From a virus, in the IMG/VR virus record IMGVR_UViG_3300048023_000092, positions 1 to 41,131 of that record: 41,131 nucleotides of DNA; one strand, 5' to 3'. The position numbers and the translations under genes were made by a program. Of this stretch, positions 16,418 to 24,171 are shown one piece after another. The notes under the pieces are model-generated. The model searched no databases, was not told the origin of the DNA, and worked only from the letters and a program-made list of their open reading frames with translations. The stretch's first letter is position 1. Each line of letters begins with the position of its first letter.

Positions 16418-16747
16418 TTATATACTCACCTTTATTGATATTGATCCTTCTTCATTAACAGTTACTTCTCCTAAAGAAGCATTTGCTTGTAAAGAAGTTT
16501 TTGATGTACTTGTAATATCTTTAAAACCTGAACCATCAAAAAATTCTAAAAGATTAGTATCAGTATTAAATACTAAATCTCCTGGATTAAAATTATCTAT
16601 TAATTTTCTTTGTTCGTTTGTTATAGGCGTAGCATTTAAGTCTACCTTTTGCAGATTTATTTCTAATATTCTGACTAATCTATTAAATACTTCTGGCGTT
16701 ATTTCTAACCCAGCTAAAGGCAATCTAGTTTCTAGTATCTTGGCCAT
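16418..16747 (-). CDS. Small structural protein, tail/neck appendage-like
   Basis: A 109-residue protein with no certain family. Residues 73-98 include NPGDLVFNTDTNLLEFFDG, which resembles the short beta segments (GDLVYNTDTNxLEFYDG) common in phage fibre and appendage proteins. The first half is helical (FNRLVRILEINLQKVDL). The stop lies one base before the endolysin gene; the start forms TAATG with the gp10-like gene. Probably a virion part of the tail tip or neck. Confidence 0.6.
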   Translation of the reverse strand: MAKILETRLPLAGLEITPEVFNRLVRILEINLQKVDLNATPITNEQRKLIDNFNPGDLVFNTDTNLLEFFDGSGFKDITSTSKTSLQANASLGEVTVNEEGSISIKVSI

Positions 16748-18636
16748 TATCTTCTTCCGTCTTCTCTAAAATTAAATCTAGTTGCTCCTAATCTAAACTC
16801 CATACCGTTTCTTACCGACACATCGTTGTCATCGTCAGACTCTATTCTATAAATCGCTTGTCGAGCTCTTGCTCTAGTATCTATTTTTTTTGTTGTGTTA
16901 GTGATTGATGAGGTAACTTTTGTTGTCGGTGTATCATTTGGGAAGTCTCTGGTTTTTAAAACAACATTTAATGCTGCGTTACCATTGCTCCCGGTAAATC
17001 TTATATCTGGAATTATTTCTCTAACTGAAATAAATTTATCGCCATCTTCTAAATCAAAATCTCCTGACTCTATAAAAACATTATCCATTGGCGAGCCATC
17101 AGCATCATTACCATTTTCGTGATCGTATAAGTAAAAAGAATTACTATCTTTTCCAATTGCCATAGGGTATTGAAATATACCTCTATCAATCCAAGAGGAT
17201 CTTGCTAATTCTCCTATGCTCCATACCTGTTCTAAGTAATTAAAGACTACATATTTATCTGGTTCAGTAGATGAACTAGAACAATAAAACCAGCCTACTT
17301 CATTAAATTCTCTATTAGTAAAAGCAAAGTTTTTGTAAACTTCATTTAAGTTCATATCATCATAAACATGATTTAAAACAGAACAAGGCAATCTTTGAAC
17401 AGAACCGTTGTAGAAATAAAATCCATCTGCTGCCATCCAATAAGCTCCGTTGTCTGCATTTATTGCTGCTTTTGGCCCAATCAAACCAACACTCTCACTA
17501 ATTAAATTAACTCCAAAAGTAAACGGAGCGCCAATAAATTGTAGCGAGTGCATTGAAACATCAGTCCAGATTAAAGTTTCTTGCCTAGCTTTTAATGCCC
17601 CTACTATTAAAGATCCAGAGGATATTCTTATTGAACCAGCTGTATTAGTAGCTTTAGATTCAAACTCCAATAAATTTTCTTGATCAGAAAAAGATATTAA
17701 TAATGGATCTATTACGCCAGTTCTTGCGGTACCATTTGCATTTAAAGTATCAGAACCTAAAACAATTAAATGCCTATCAATATCAGAAGTTAGTACTTGC
17801 AAACAACGAGTCGGAACTAAATTAGCTCCAGATATATTTTGTAATTCTACTGCTCTAGTTGTTAATCCATTGGTAGCGTCCCATCTAAATAAAGAACCTG
17901 CTCTAGGATTTATTATTAAGTCTTCGCCAAAATTATCATGAGTCCATATTCTTAATGTATTGTTGGCTGCTAAAGGAGTAGAAGAACCCCAACCACTAGA
18001 ACTCCAAGTTCCAGCACCCCAACCAGTAGAAGCTACAAAAGAATCTAATCCAACATTTAATTGATAAGCTGCTACTGTGCTACCACCACCATTTCCGCTA
18101 TCAGAAGAATTGGCTAAAACAGAGTTGCCGCTAGTATCTTTTGCTTCAATGGTATAACTATTACCATCAACAATACTAGCAATTTGATATTCTTGATTTA
18201 ATACAGTTGCTGTTATATTACCCCCTAAACTTGCAGCTCCACTAAAGGTTACAAAATCATTAATTGAAGCTCCATGTCCATTTTCAGTAACTGTTATCGT
18301 AGCGTCGCTATTTCCAACTTTAGCAAATGTTGCATCGCCAGCAGAGGTTGTTTCCCTAAGAGGAGTAATATCGTTAAAATTAGATCCCTCTTTTATGTAA
18401 TATTTAAAAGTAGTACCAAGGCCTAAAAGATCTGTACCATCTAATTTTATCCAATCGTGTAAGGCTCTAGGAGTTCCTAATAAAGTAGAACTAGAATTTT
18501 TTGCCCAACCTCCTATTTTTTCTGGAAGTCCTTTTCTAAACCTAACTAGATTGCCATCGAACCAACCATTCTCTGCGGTAAGACTGGTCCCTTCTTTATC
18601 TATTCCGGGTTTAAATAAAATCTTATTGTAAGGCAT
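16747..18636 (-). CDS. P22 gp10-like tail hub / DNA stabilisation protein
   Basis: A 629-residue, mostly beta-strand protein. It starts YNKILFKPGIDKEGTSLTAE and goes on to GWFDGNLVRFRKGLPEKIGG, a pattern found in marine phage proteins related to P22 gp10, the hub that plugs the portal after packaging. Beta-rich repeated stretches (TTGWGAGTW-like; GSLFRWDATNGL; VGALKARQETLIWTD; SIGELARSSWID) suggest a propeller-like body. The middle (about 100-190) looks like an inserted Ig-like beta domain. It lies downstream of the fibre modules and small membrane proteins, upstream of the lysis genes. The family is assigned by pattern memory, so moderate confidence. Confidence 0.68.
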   Translation of the reverse strand: MPYNKILFKPGIDKEGTSLTAENGWFDGNLVRFRKGLPEKIGGWAKNSSSTLLGTPRALHDWIKLDGTDLLGLGTTFKYYIKEGSNFNDITPLRETTSAGDATFAKVGNSDATITVTENGHGASINDFVTFSGAASLGGNITATVLNQEYQIASIVDGNSYTIEAKDTSGNSVLANSSDSGNGGGSTVAAYQLNVGLDSFVASTGWGAGTWSSSGWGSSTPLAANNTLRIWTHDNFGEDLIINPRAGSLFRWDATNGLTTRAVELQNISGANLVPTRCLQVLTSDIDRHLIVLGSDTLNANGTARTGVIDPLLISFSDQENLLEFESKATNTAGSIRISSGSLIVGALKARQETLIWTDVSMHSLQFIGAPFTFGVNLISESVGLIGPKAAINADNGAYWMAADGFYFYNGSVQRLPCSVLNHVYDDMNLNEVYKNFAFTNREFNEVGWFYCSSSSTEPDKYVVFNYLEQVWSIGELARSSWIDRGIFQYPMAIGKDSNSFYLYDHENGNDADGSPMDNVFIESGDFDLEDGDKFISVREIIPDIRFTGSNGNAALNVVLKTRDFPNDTPTTKVTSSITNTTKKIDTRARARQAIYRIESDDDNDVSVRNGMEFRLGATRFNFREDGRR

Positions 18637-18653
18637 ACTAAATACCTACCTTG

Positions 18654-18863
18654 TTAAAAAAGAGTTTGTTGCGCTAAGTAAGCTGTAACACTTAAAAATA
18701 CCGTTACGGTAAAAATTAAACTGTTCCTTATACTTTTGTTTATTGAAGTAATGCCTTGTTCAATAGCATCTAAACGTCTGTAATTTTCTCTCCATCTTTG
18801 TTCACAAGCTGCTTCATGTGAGCTAAGTCTTTTATCTATTTCTGTTACTGTAGTTCTTGCCAT
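18654..18863 (-). CDS. XhlA-like coiled-coil + C-terminal TM protein
   Basis: A 69-residue protein: an N-terminal charged helix (EIDKRLSSHEAACEQRWREN) with heptad-like spacing, then one hydrophobic segment at about 48-66 ending at the C terminus. This is the layout of XhlA-type hemolysin/holin accessory proteins. It may help in lysis or anchor a structural protein to the membrane. Its leader is CGAAATATAAAAAAAC with no Shine-Dalgarno; the A-run followed by C before ATGGC recurs in this phage. Confidence 0.65.
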   Translation of the reverse strand: MARTTVTEIDKRLSSHEAACEQRWRENYRRLDAIEQGITSINKSIRNSLIFTVTVFLSVTAYLAQQTLF

Positions 18864-18891
18864 GTTTTTTTATATTTCGTTACATTTTATA

Positions 18892-19242
18892 TCAATCTTT
18901 ACGTTTGTCATCTCTTTCGGATTTAGATAATTTATCAGGCTCTATAAGCTCTGGCGCATTTAACAAAGTTTTTAACAAAACATCTTGTCGTATTATTTCA
19001 TTATCTACAGATCTAACTCTGTCTATTAGCTGAATTAATATACCCGTTTGCGAGTCTAATTTAGAATCTAGTCTTTTTTCCATAGCTGCCATGCTTTCAT
19101 TTATCTTGTCATCAACTACATCTATTTTTTGTTCCATGCCATTAATGATTTTGTTTAAAAGTTTCCAAAGAAAAAATCCTAAACCTAAAGTTGCTGCTAT
19201 TGGAAATCCTACTTCGTTAATTATTTTAACTAGATCGTCCAC
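18892..19242 (-). CDS. BhlA/UviB-like membrane protein with coiled coil
   Basis: A 116-residue protein: one N-terminal transmembrane segment (about 12-30, VGFPIAATLGLGFFLWKLL), then a long charged helix (40-90) with coiled-coil character, then a Lys/Asp-rich tail. This matches the order seen in BhlA/UviB-type holin-like proteins. It is the mirror arrangement of the next gene (18654), whose TM is at the C terminus. The two could interact through their coiled coils across the membrane face. A lysis or superinfection role is inferred from family likeness. Confidence 0.65.
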   Translation of the reverse strand: MDDLVKIINEVGFPIAATLGLGFFLWKLLNKIINGMEQKIDVVDDKINESMAAMEKRLDSKLDSQTGILIQLIDRVRSVDNEIIRQDVLLKTLLNAPELIEPDKLSKSERDDKRKD

Positions 19243-19253
19243 TGCAATCTAAA

Positions 19254-19388
19254 TTAAAAATAACTTTTTAAATCTTCCCAATACCCTTTTAACTTATCGT
19301 CTAAAGTTTTATTTGCATAAGGAGCTACAGCTTTTAATAAAGCTTTACCAACTACTAATACAAATATTATCCATAATAAAGTTTCCAT
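19254..19388 (-). CDS. 44-residue single-TM membrane peptide
   Basis: A short gene in the gap between the fibre tip and the BhlA-like gene. It begins METLLWIIFVLVVGKALLKA, a single membrane segment, and ends in an amphipathic helix (LDDKLKGYWEDLKSYF). AAGG lies just before the ATG. It ends 11 bases before the next gene. Composition and position among membrane lysis-type genes suggest a small lysis or antiholin-like peptide. Confidence 0.6.
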   Translation of the reverse strand: METLLWIIFVLVVGKALLKAVAPYANKTLDDKLKGYWEDLKSYF

Positions 19389-19400
19389 ATCCTTAATATA

Positions 19401-20132
19401 TCATGCAATTGTTAATGTTTGATAATCTGTACTTTGATACGAGTTAACTCTAGGAGAACCCAATATTAAATTTTCAGGACCAGCTGAGGCATTGTAAGGA
19501 GTGTACGTGTTTAAAGTCCAAGTCCAAATAGTCCTGCCTGTATAATAAGAATAATTTGCAGAAGCTCTTGTAAATACATAAGGATTACTATAATTACTGT
19601 AAGGATGATATAGAGAAATAGAAGTCCAACCAGAATTATAAACTGCATTATCTAAAGCAAAAGTATAGGTTACGGCAGTGGGAACACCGCCAAAAAATGC
19701 AGCACTTGAATAGCTAGAATAAAATCCTGCTACAGTTGCTCCCATCCAAGTAGAGTTATTTAGCCAAGCACCCATAGGTTGAACATTATTTCCTACACTA
19801 TCTGTTCCTAAATTTATATTTGAATTTACATAACCGTTATGTCTAGTGGTATATTGACTGTTAACAATATAAATTACAGAATATTTCTCTGCGACTGTTA
19901 GAGTACCAGTTAAACTTGGAGAGCCTGTTAAACTAGTTCTTGGATCATTAGTAGCCCCATAAAAATCTCCTATTTCAATAGCAGTGCCTGAACTAGAATT
20001 TATAGTTTGTCCAGCACCTGCTTGTAGGCCTCTAATATCAGTATCGTTTATTGTGCATGCTGAACCAGAGGAGCCTCCAGCTTCTATGTGTATTTGATTT
20101 AAAGTTAAGTTACCGCTAGTTGCTAGAGTCAT
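19401..20132 (-). CDS. Distal fibre / receptor-binding-like protein, copy 1
   Basis: A 243-residue beta-rich protein full of Ser, Tyr, Asn, Thr and Gly. It starts TLATSGNLTLNQIHIEAGGS, followed by NDTDIRGLQAGAG and IEIGDFYGA. This 'LxxIxxExGG...lnDxdiR' leader is common in small tail-tip proteins of marine phages. The rest is Tyr/Ser-rich, as in receptor-binding surfaces. It overlaps the S74 fibre gene by 17 bases, and its counterpart at 24171-24950 has the same place behind another S74 fibre. Likely a fibre-tip protein deciding host range. Confidence 0.7.
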   Translation of the reverse strand: MTLATSGNLTLNQIHIEAGGSSGSACTINDTDIRGLQAGAGQTINSSSGTAIEIGDFYGATNDPRTSLTGSPSLTGTLTVAEKYSVIYIVNSQYTTRHNGYVNSNINLGTDSVGNNVQPMGAWLNNSTWMGATVAGFYSSYSSAAFFGGVPTAVTYTFALDNAVYNSGWTSISLYHPYSNYSNPYVFTRASANYSYYTGRTIWTWTLNTYTPYNASAGPENLILGSPRVNSYQSTDYQTLTIA

Positions 20133-21282
20133 TTTTCAGTTCTTCTACTTGTTTACTTAAATCTTTAACTGCTTCTATAAGTAGTCCTACTGTATTAGCG
20201 TATTTCATAGTTTTTACTGTGCCTAACTCTTTGTCTTCATGTTCATCTACTAGCTCTGGCACCACTTTCTCTACTTCGTTAGCTACTACTCCTATTTCTT
20301 TTGAGCTGTTTGATTTACGAGTAAAGTGAACGCCTCTTAATTGATTTACTTTTTCTAAAGCGTTTTCTATTTGGTAAATGTCTTCTTTCAGCGCCATATC
20401 AGAATATGCACCTACGTTACCCGTAGCTGTAAAATTACCGCTAGTATCACAACTCAACATAGTAGAGCCAGAATTATTATCAACTCGCCATTGAGTATCA
20501 AACTTCATTACAGTATTAGCGTTTGAAGTAAAATAAAGTCTATTCCTGCCATCAGCGGAACTAATCCAAGCATCATTAGGTAAAGCTGAATTTAATTTTG
20601 CACTTATTTGGGTTTGTGCGTTAGATGAAAGTGTATTGATATATTGAAACTCTGTACTTGTTACTGAGCCATCAGCTATTTTAGTAGCATCTATTGCAGC
20701 ACCTGATTTAATATTGGCATCTTCTACATTAGTTAAACTATTACCTGTTGCGTCTGCATCAAAAGTTTTATTGGTAAAAGTTGTTGTTGAAGTTGCAGTA
20801 ACATCACTAAAACTGCCACCGTTTCTTGTTGCATTAGCACCTATATCTATTTTATCAAAACCGTCAACTACAGCAGCTCCAGACCCAACTCCATCTGTAT
20901 AAACTAATTTAGTTTTACCATTTGGTATAGTGATATTTGCACCAGATCCTTGAGATATAATAATGCTGTATGGTCCTGAACTACCTGAATCAGTAGTTGC
21001 ATTTTCAATAAACCATAATTTTGAAATCGTGTTAGGCGCTAAAGTTATCGTGCAATTTGCGCCTAAAGCGCCAGTGTATTTAAGATACATTGCTCTACCA
21101 GGGTCAGTAGATCCATTAGCTATTGTTGTTGTGTGCGTTGTACCACTAACTGCTTCAGTGCCATAACCGAAAGCCTCTCCAATCAGTTCAAGATTTTCAT
21201 TAGTACGAGTACCCCAAGTACCTGATTCATCACCAGTTCCCATTTCTCTAAGTCTGAGATTATTATCAAACGTACTTGCCAT
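20116..21282 (-). CDS. Tail fibre with S74 intramolecular chaperone, copy 1
   Basis: A 388-residue fibre protein. It starts with a compact beta domain (residues 10-150; GTGDESGTWGTRTNENLELI), goes through a low-complexity stalk rich in Thr, Ser, Ala and Asn, and ends with an S74 chaperone domain: YSDMALKEDI (Ser294, Lys299), EIGVVANEVEKVVPELV and a terminal helix ending VKDLSKQVEELK. The domain trimerises the fibre and then cleaves itself at the Ser. CGAGGTAAAAAC precedes ATGGC. Paired with the tip protein 19401-20132. Confidence 0.85.
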   Translation of the reverse strand: MASTFDNNLRLREMGTGDESGTWGTRTNENLELIGEAFGYGTEAVSGTTHTTTIANGSTDPGRAMYLKYTGALGANCTITLAPNTISKLWFIENATTDSGSSGPYSIIISQGSGANITIPNGKTKLVYTDGVGSGAAVVDGFDKIDIGANATRNGGSFSDVTATSTTTFTNKTFDADATGNSLTNVEDANIKSGAAIDATKIADGSVTSTEFQYINTLSSNAQTQISAKLNSALPNDAWISSADGRNRLYFTSNANTVMKFDTQWRVDNNSGSTMLSCDTSGNFTATGNVGAYSDMALKEDIYQIENALEKVNQLRGVHFTRKSNSSKEIGVVANEVEKVVPELVDEHEDKELGTVKTMKYANTVGLLIEAVKDLSKQVEELKNDSSN

Positions 21283-21319
21283 GTTTTTACCTCGTTAAAT
21301 TATAATTAAATTATTAACA

Positions 21320-22039
21320 TTAAGCCACATCTTCCCAGTTAGGATCTTGAGTATCTGTTATTTCACTAAAACTTGATGTTTGTGATTCTGTTATTTCACT
21401 AAAGTTTGATGATTGAGAATCATCCAACATAGACCAAACTAATACTGTGGATAATCCACTTGTTATTTCAAATCCAACAATAGTTACATTTGCTTTAGCT
21501 ATTGATGTTATGGTTCCCAAACCACTAGTTGACCCAAATCCTGACAAAACAATAGTATTACTTGATCTTTGTGTAATCGTTCCTAAAGTAGAAGTACCTA
21601 ATTGCCCAGCTGGTGTAACATTTGCTACCCCGGTTACGGTTACTCCTACCGAACCAACACTTGTGCTTAAACTAGGTAAAGTTGCTACAGCTTGAGCATT
21701 TACACCTACACCACTTATTGCACCTGTTAGTGCTGATAAAGGTTCATCAGGATTATTTCCATAATCACTAACTATGGCATTTGCAGTAAGTGCTGGACTG
21801 CCTAAGCCAGATGTTATGGCAAGACCAGTAACACCTATATCTCCGCCAGCAGTAATGCCTACTCCTCCCACCGCAGAAGTTGCTCCTTGGCCTGTAGGAT
21901 TTATGTGAGCTACACAAACAAAAGTTGTCGTGCCTACTGATCCAGTCGCAGACTGTCCTATTAAAGATACATTTACATTACCTCCGATTCCAGCTAGGGA
22001 AGCGAAAGGTGATTCTGCAAATGCACTTATTCCAAACAT
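21320..22039 (-). CDS. Beta-repeat virion protein with FSEIT tail repeats
   Basis: A 239-residue protein starting MFGISAFAESPFASLAG, a leader shared by marine phage virion proteins. Residues 20-200 hold imperfect repeats of 20-25 residues, for example VTGLAITSGLG, LSGFGSTSGLG and IVGFEITSGLS, alternating with GQSATGSVGT, GQGATSAVGG and GQLGTSTLGT. These suggest stacked beta or Ig-like units. The end has two copies of SQ(x)S(x)FSEIT (209-228) followed by DPNWEDVA. Similar repeats are in the 28351-29172 protein. Probably a decoration or tail-spoke protein. Confidence 0.68.
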   Translation of the reverse strand: MFGISAFAESPFASLAGIGGNVNVSLIGQSATGSVGTTTFVCVAHINPTGQGATSAVGGVGITAGGDIGVTGLAITSGLGSPALTANAIVSDYGNNPDEPLSALTGAISGVGVNAQAVATLPSLSTSVGSVGVTVTGVANVTPAGQLGTSTLGTITQRSSNTIVLSGFGSTSGLGTITSIAKANVTIVGFEITSGLSTVLVWSMLDDSQSSNFSEITESQTSSFSEITDTQDPNWEDVA

Positions 22040-22300
22040 TTAATTACCAGATAAAAATTGATAGACAGGGCCATAAGCAATGTCTGTTCCTAAAAAAGTA
22101 TTTAAAAGAAAAATTGTTCCATTAATAAATACAATCTTAGTTCCTACTACAATAAAAACTATCCAACCAATAGTTAATAATAAACCGTGTTTTTGATAAA
22201 ATTCTTTTACTTTTTTAATTATAGGAAAATTCCATTTACCTTCTGTAAAAGCTGTATTTAATACAGGCATTAAGTAAAATAATTTTTCCTTTATTTTCAT
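22040..22300 (-). CDS. Small membrane protein, one or two TM segments
   Basis: An 86-residue protein. A basic, partly amphipathic N terminus (MKIKEKLFYLMPVL; FPIIKKVKEFYQKHG) leads to hydrophobic stretches at about 40-56 (LLLTIGWIVFIVVGTKI) and 57-71. It begins directly after the stop of the 41-residue TM peptide (zero gap). Both lie downstream of the COQ4-like gene. No family recognised; could be a membrane partner of that gene or a lysis accessory. Confidence 0.6.
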   Translation of the reverse strand: MKIKEKLFYLMPVLNTAFTEGKWNFPIIKKVKEFYQKHGLLLTIGWIVFIVVGTKIVFINGTIFLLNTFLGTDIAYGPVYQFLSGN

Positions 22301-22426
22301 TTATATAACTCCAAGGTGCATTGCAAACGGTAATAGCTCATAATAAATAAATCCTGCCGTTGCAGTAATGATGACTCCTGATAAAAAACCACCTATAAGC
22401 GTTATTAGTCTAACTTTTATTTCCAT
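22301..22426 (-). CDS. 41-residue single-TM membrane peptide
   Basis: A short gene with a strong ribosome site (GAGGAG, inside the 3' end of the COQ4-like gene). It starts two bases after that gene's stop and runs to a TAA directly touching the next ATG at 22300. The product is EIKVRLITLIGGFLSGVIIT followed by a short tail ending GVI, one membrane helix with small residues. The exact packing between two genes and the good ribosome site support a real gene. Function unknown. Confidence 0.62.
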   Translation of the reverse strand: MEIKVRLITLIGGFLSGVIITATAGFIYYELLPFAMHLGVI

Positions 22427-22428
22427 AA

Positions 22429-23202
22429 TTACTCCTCGTTTTGTTTAATCCATTTTAAATATCTAATAGGTTCTTCAAAACCAAATTCTTTTCTAATTTG
22501 GTCTACATCTTTTTCAAGAAAGTATAGCAAAGAGTGTTCTATTAGATTATGTTTGTTTACTTTTTCAGCTATCTTACAGGCTTCTCTATATATTAAAAAA
22601 GGTTTGAATGACTTTGATCGCCAAGCAATTCTGCAAGTAACTAAAAAACCTACATACCACATCCCTATATTGTCTACTTGTTTCCAAGTAGTGCCTTGTA
22701 TTAAAGCTTCGCCGAAAGGTGAAGTATCATATTTAAATAATATGTGGTGTAAATCGTGCGTTAGCATCATGTGTCTGCCAACATTATTTCTTAAAGTATT
22801 TATTCTATCGTCAGAAAGCATATCAGCTTCCGCAGTTTCTTTTTCAAATCTATTTTTATAAAGATCATTAAAGGTCCACTTGTTAAAAAATTTAGCAAGA
22901 TGTCCACCCGCAGTATTAGGAGGTAAACTTCTTAAATATTTCATACTAGATATTTTAGGTATTATATTTTTTTTACAATACTTAGGATCATTCCAATCTA
23001 ATCCTAAAGCAATATTTATTCTTGTAGGAGAGCTTGTAAAGTTTTTGCGCATTTTTTTTCTAGTAATAAACATCAGCTGTGCATACATAGCTTGTAGTTC
23101 TGAAAGTCTTGCTCTGGCCTCTGGATGTGATTCTCTTTGTTCGTAAGAATCTTTTAATAAAATTGATTTAGACAATTTTAAAAAAGTAAATAAATTAAAC
23201 AT
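22429..23202 (-). CDS. COQ4-family protein (ubiquinone biosynthesis-like)
   Basis: A 257-residue helical protein. It carries the family signature HDxxH-x11-E exactly: His149, Asp150, His153 and Glu165 in THDLHHILFKYDTSPFGEAL. Upstream are LRSLPPNTAGGHLAKFF (90-106), like the LPxxTxG segment of COQ4, and a conserved Arg (R143). COQ4 binds a metal through the motif and acts in coenzyme Q biosynthesis at the inner membrane, reported as C1 decarboxylation/hydroxylation of the ring. The length fits the family (about 220-270). It sits between two tail-fibre modules with two membrane peptides just downstream. It may be an auxiliary metabolic gene acting on host respiration, or the fold may be reused for another ligand. 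Family call good; reaction unproven. Confidence 0.78.
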   Translation of the reverse strand: MFNLFTFLKLSKSILLKDSYEQRESHPEARARLSELQAMYAQLMFITRKKMRKNFTSSPTRINIALGLDWNDPKYCKKNIIPKISSMKYLRSLPPNTAGGHLAKFFNKWTFNDLYKNRFEKETAEADMLSDDRINTLRNNVGRHMMLTHDLHHILFKYDTSPFGEALIQGTTWKQVDNIGMWYVGFLVTCRIAWRSKSFKPFLIYREACKIAEKVNKHNLIEHSLLYFLEKDVDQIRKEFGFEEPIRYLKWIKQNEE

Positions 23203-23203
23203 T

Positions 23204-23938
23204 TTACTTTGTGATAGAAACTATTCTGGCTACTTCCGAAGATTCGTTTGTTATGTCAATTGATGGGCTTGTTAATTTTTTTACATCATATTGATCTACG
23301 TAATTAGATTGTTGATTTAAAGAACAAGCTTGAGAAAAAAACACATGATTAATATTATTTTCTTTCAAAAGAGTTTTTGTTTTACCGGGCTCTATGTCTA
23401 AAAGCTTTAAATTATATCCCGGCTTTTCAGTCATAAAACAAAGAAACCTCGTATCATCTTCCATGGCTGTCTGACTGGCAAATCTTCCGTTTAAGTGCCA
23501 CATGGCTGATCGAGGATATGCTTCATCAAAGTCTGCTCCAAATTTATAGCTAGTTAAAAACTCTCTATTAGTTATGGCATCTTCAGTTGTGCTTTCTGTG
23601 TATTCTCCTTTTTTAATTTTATCATTTTTAGTAATTTCTTTGAGTCTTTCAATGTCCTTTGCTTCTATACCATCCTCTTCCGACCATCTTTGGCATGATT
23701 GGATTTTGCCTTGTATAAGAATAAAATGGTTTGGTCGATATACAATATGAGAGCTTTCTTCGTCAAGAATGTGTTCTTTTATTTCAGCAGTAGTCTCACT
23801 AAAGTAAAGCAATCCTTCTTCAAAAGTATCTCGACTTTGTATATCTCCTTTGTTTCCTACAGTAACAGTGACTTGAAACTCATCATCAATAATTTTATGG
23901 GTTTCTTCTATCCAATTAAAATCAAATCTTACAGTCAT
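23204..23938 (-). CDS. Unknown protein upstream of COQ4-like gene
   Basis: A 244-residue protein I do not recognise. The N terminus (MTVRFDFNWIEETHKIIDDE) and the middle, with charged loops (KNDKIKKGEYTESTTEDA), look globular and mixed alpha/beta. The C-terminal third (FLCFMTEKPGYNLKLLDIEPG ... NHVFFSQACSLN) has alternating strands that could form a small cupin-like barrel, but no metal-binding His pair is clear. The start forms TAATG with the gene before, with GGAGGAG upstream. It lies one base short of the COQ4-like gene, so the two are almost surely co-expressed. Confidence 0.55.
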   Translation of the reverse strand: MTVRFDFNWIEETHKIIDDEFQVTVTVGNKGDIQSRDTFEEGLLYFSETTAEIKEHILDEESSHIVYRPNHFILIQGKIQSCQRWSEEDGIEAKDIERLKEITKNDKIKKGEYTESTTEDAITNREFLTSYKFGADFDEAYPRSAMWHLNGRFASQTAMEDDTRFLCFMTEKPGYNLKLLDIEPGKTKTLLKENNINHVFFSQACSLNQQSNYVDQYDVKKLTSPSIDITNESSEVARIVSITK

Positions 23939-24171
23939 TAGATCTCCTCCGTTGTAACTTTTTTAGCGTTAGTGTCAACACTAAATATATCATATATATT
24001 TTCTTGTTTTATGTGTCTAAAAAATTCTTGTTTAATTTGTAAGTCTGTCTGTCCATCGAACATAGATTTTGGCTTACGAATAGCAATACCTCTATAATCG
24101 AAACGATACGATGTATTACCATCCCCCGCAGTTTCTTCGTAATAAATAATATCTTCTGCTTTTTTTACCAT
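23938..24171 (-). CDS. Small protein after fibre-tip gene, possible chaperone
   Basis: A 77-residue acidic protein starting MVKKAEDIIYYEETAGDGNT. ATG 24171 is chosen because it forms TAATG with the stop of the fibre-tip gene; an in-frame ATG eight codons earlier would overlap it more. It contains SYRFDYRGIAIRKPKS and a helical end (DLQIKQEFFRHIKQENIYD). Small acidic genes directly after a fibre gene are often fibre-assembly chaperones, which is a guess here. Confidence 0.6.
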   Translation of the reverse strand: MVKKAEDIIYYEETAGDGNTSYRFDYRGIAIRKPKSMFDGQTDLQIKQEFFRHIKQENIYDIFSVDTNAKKVTTEEI

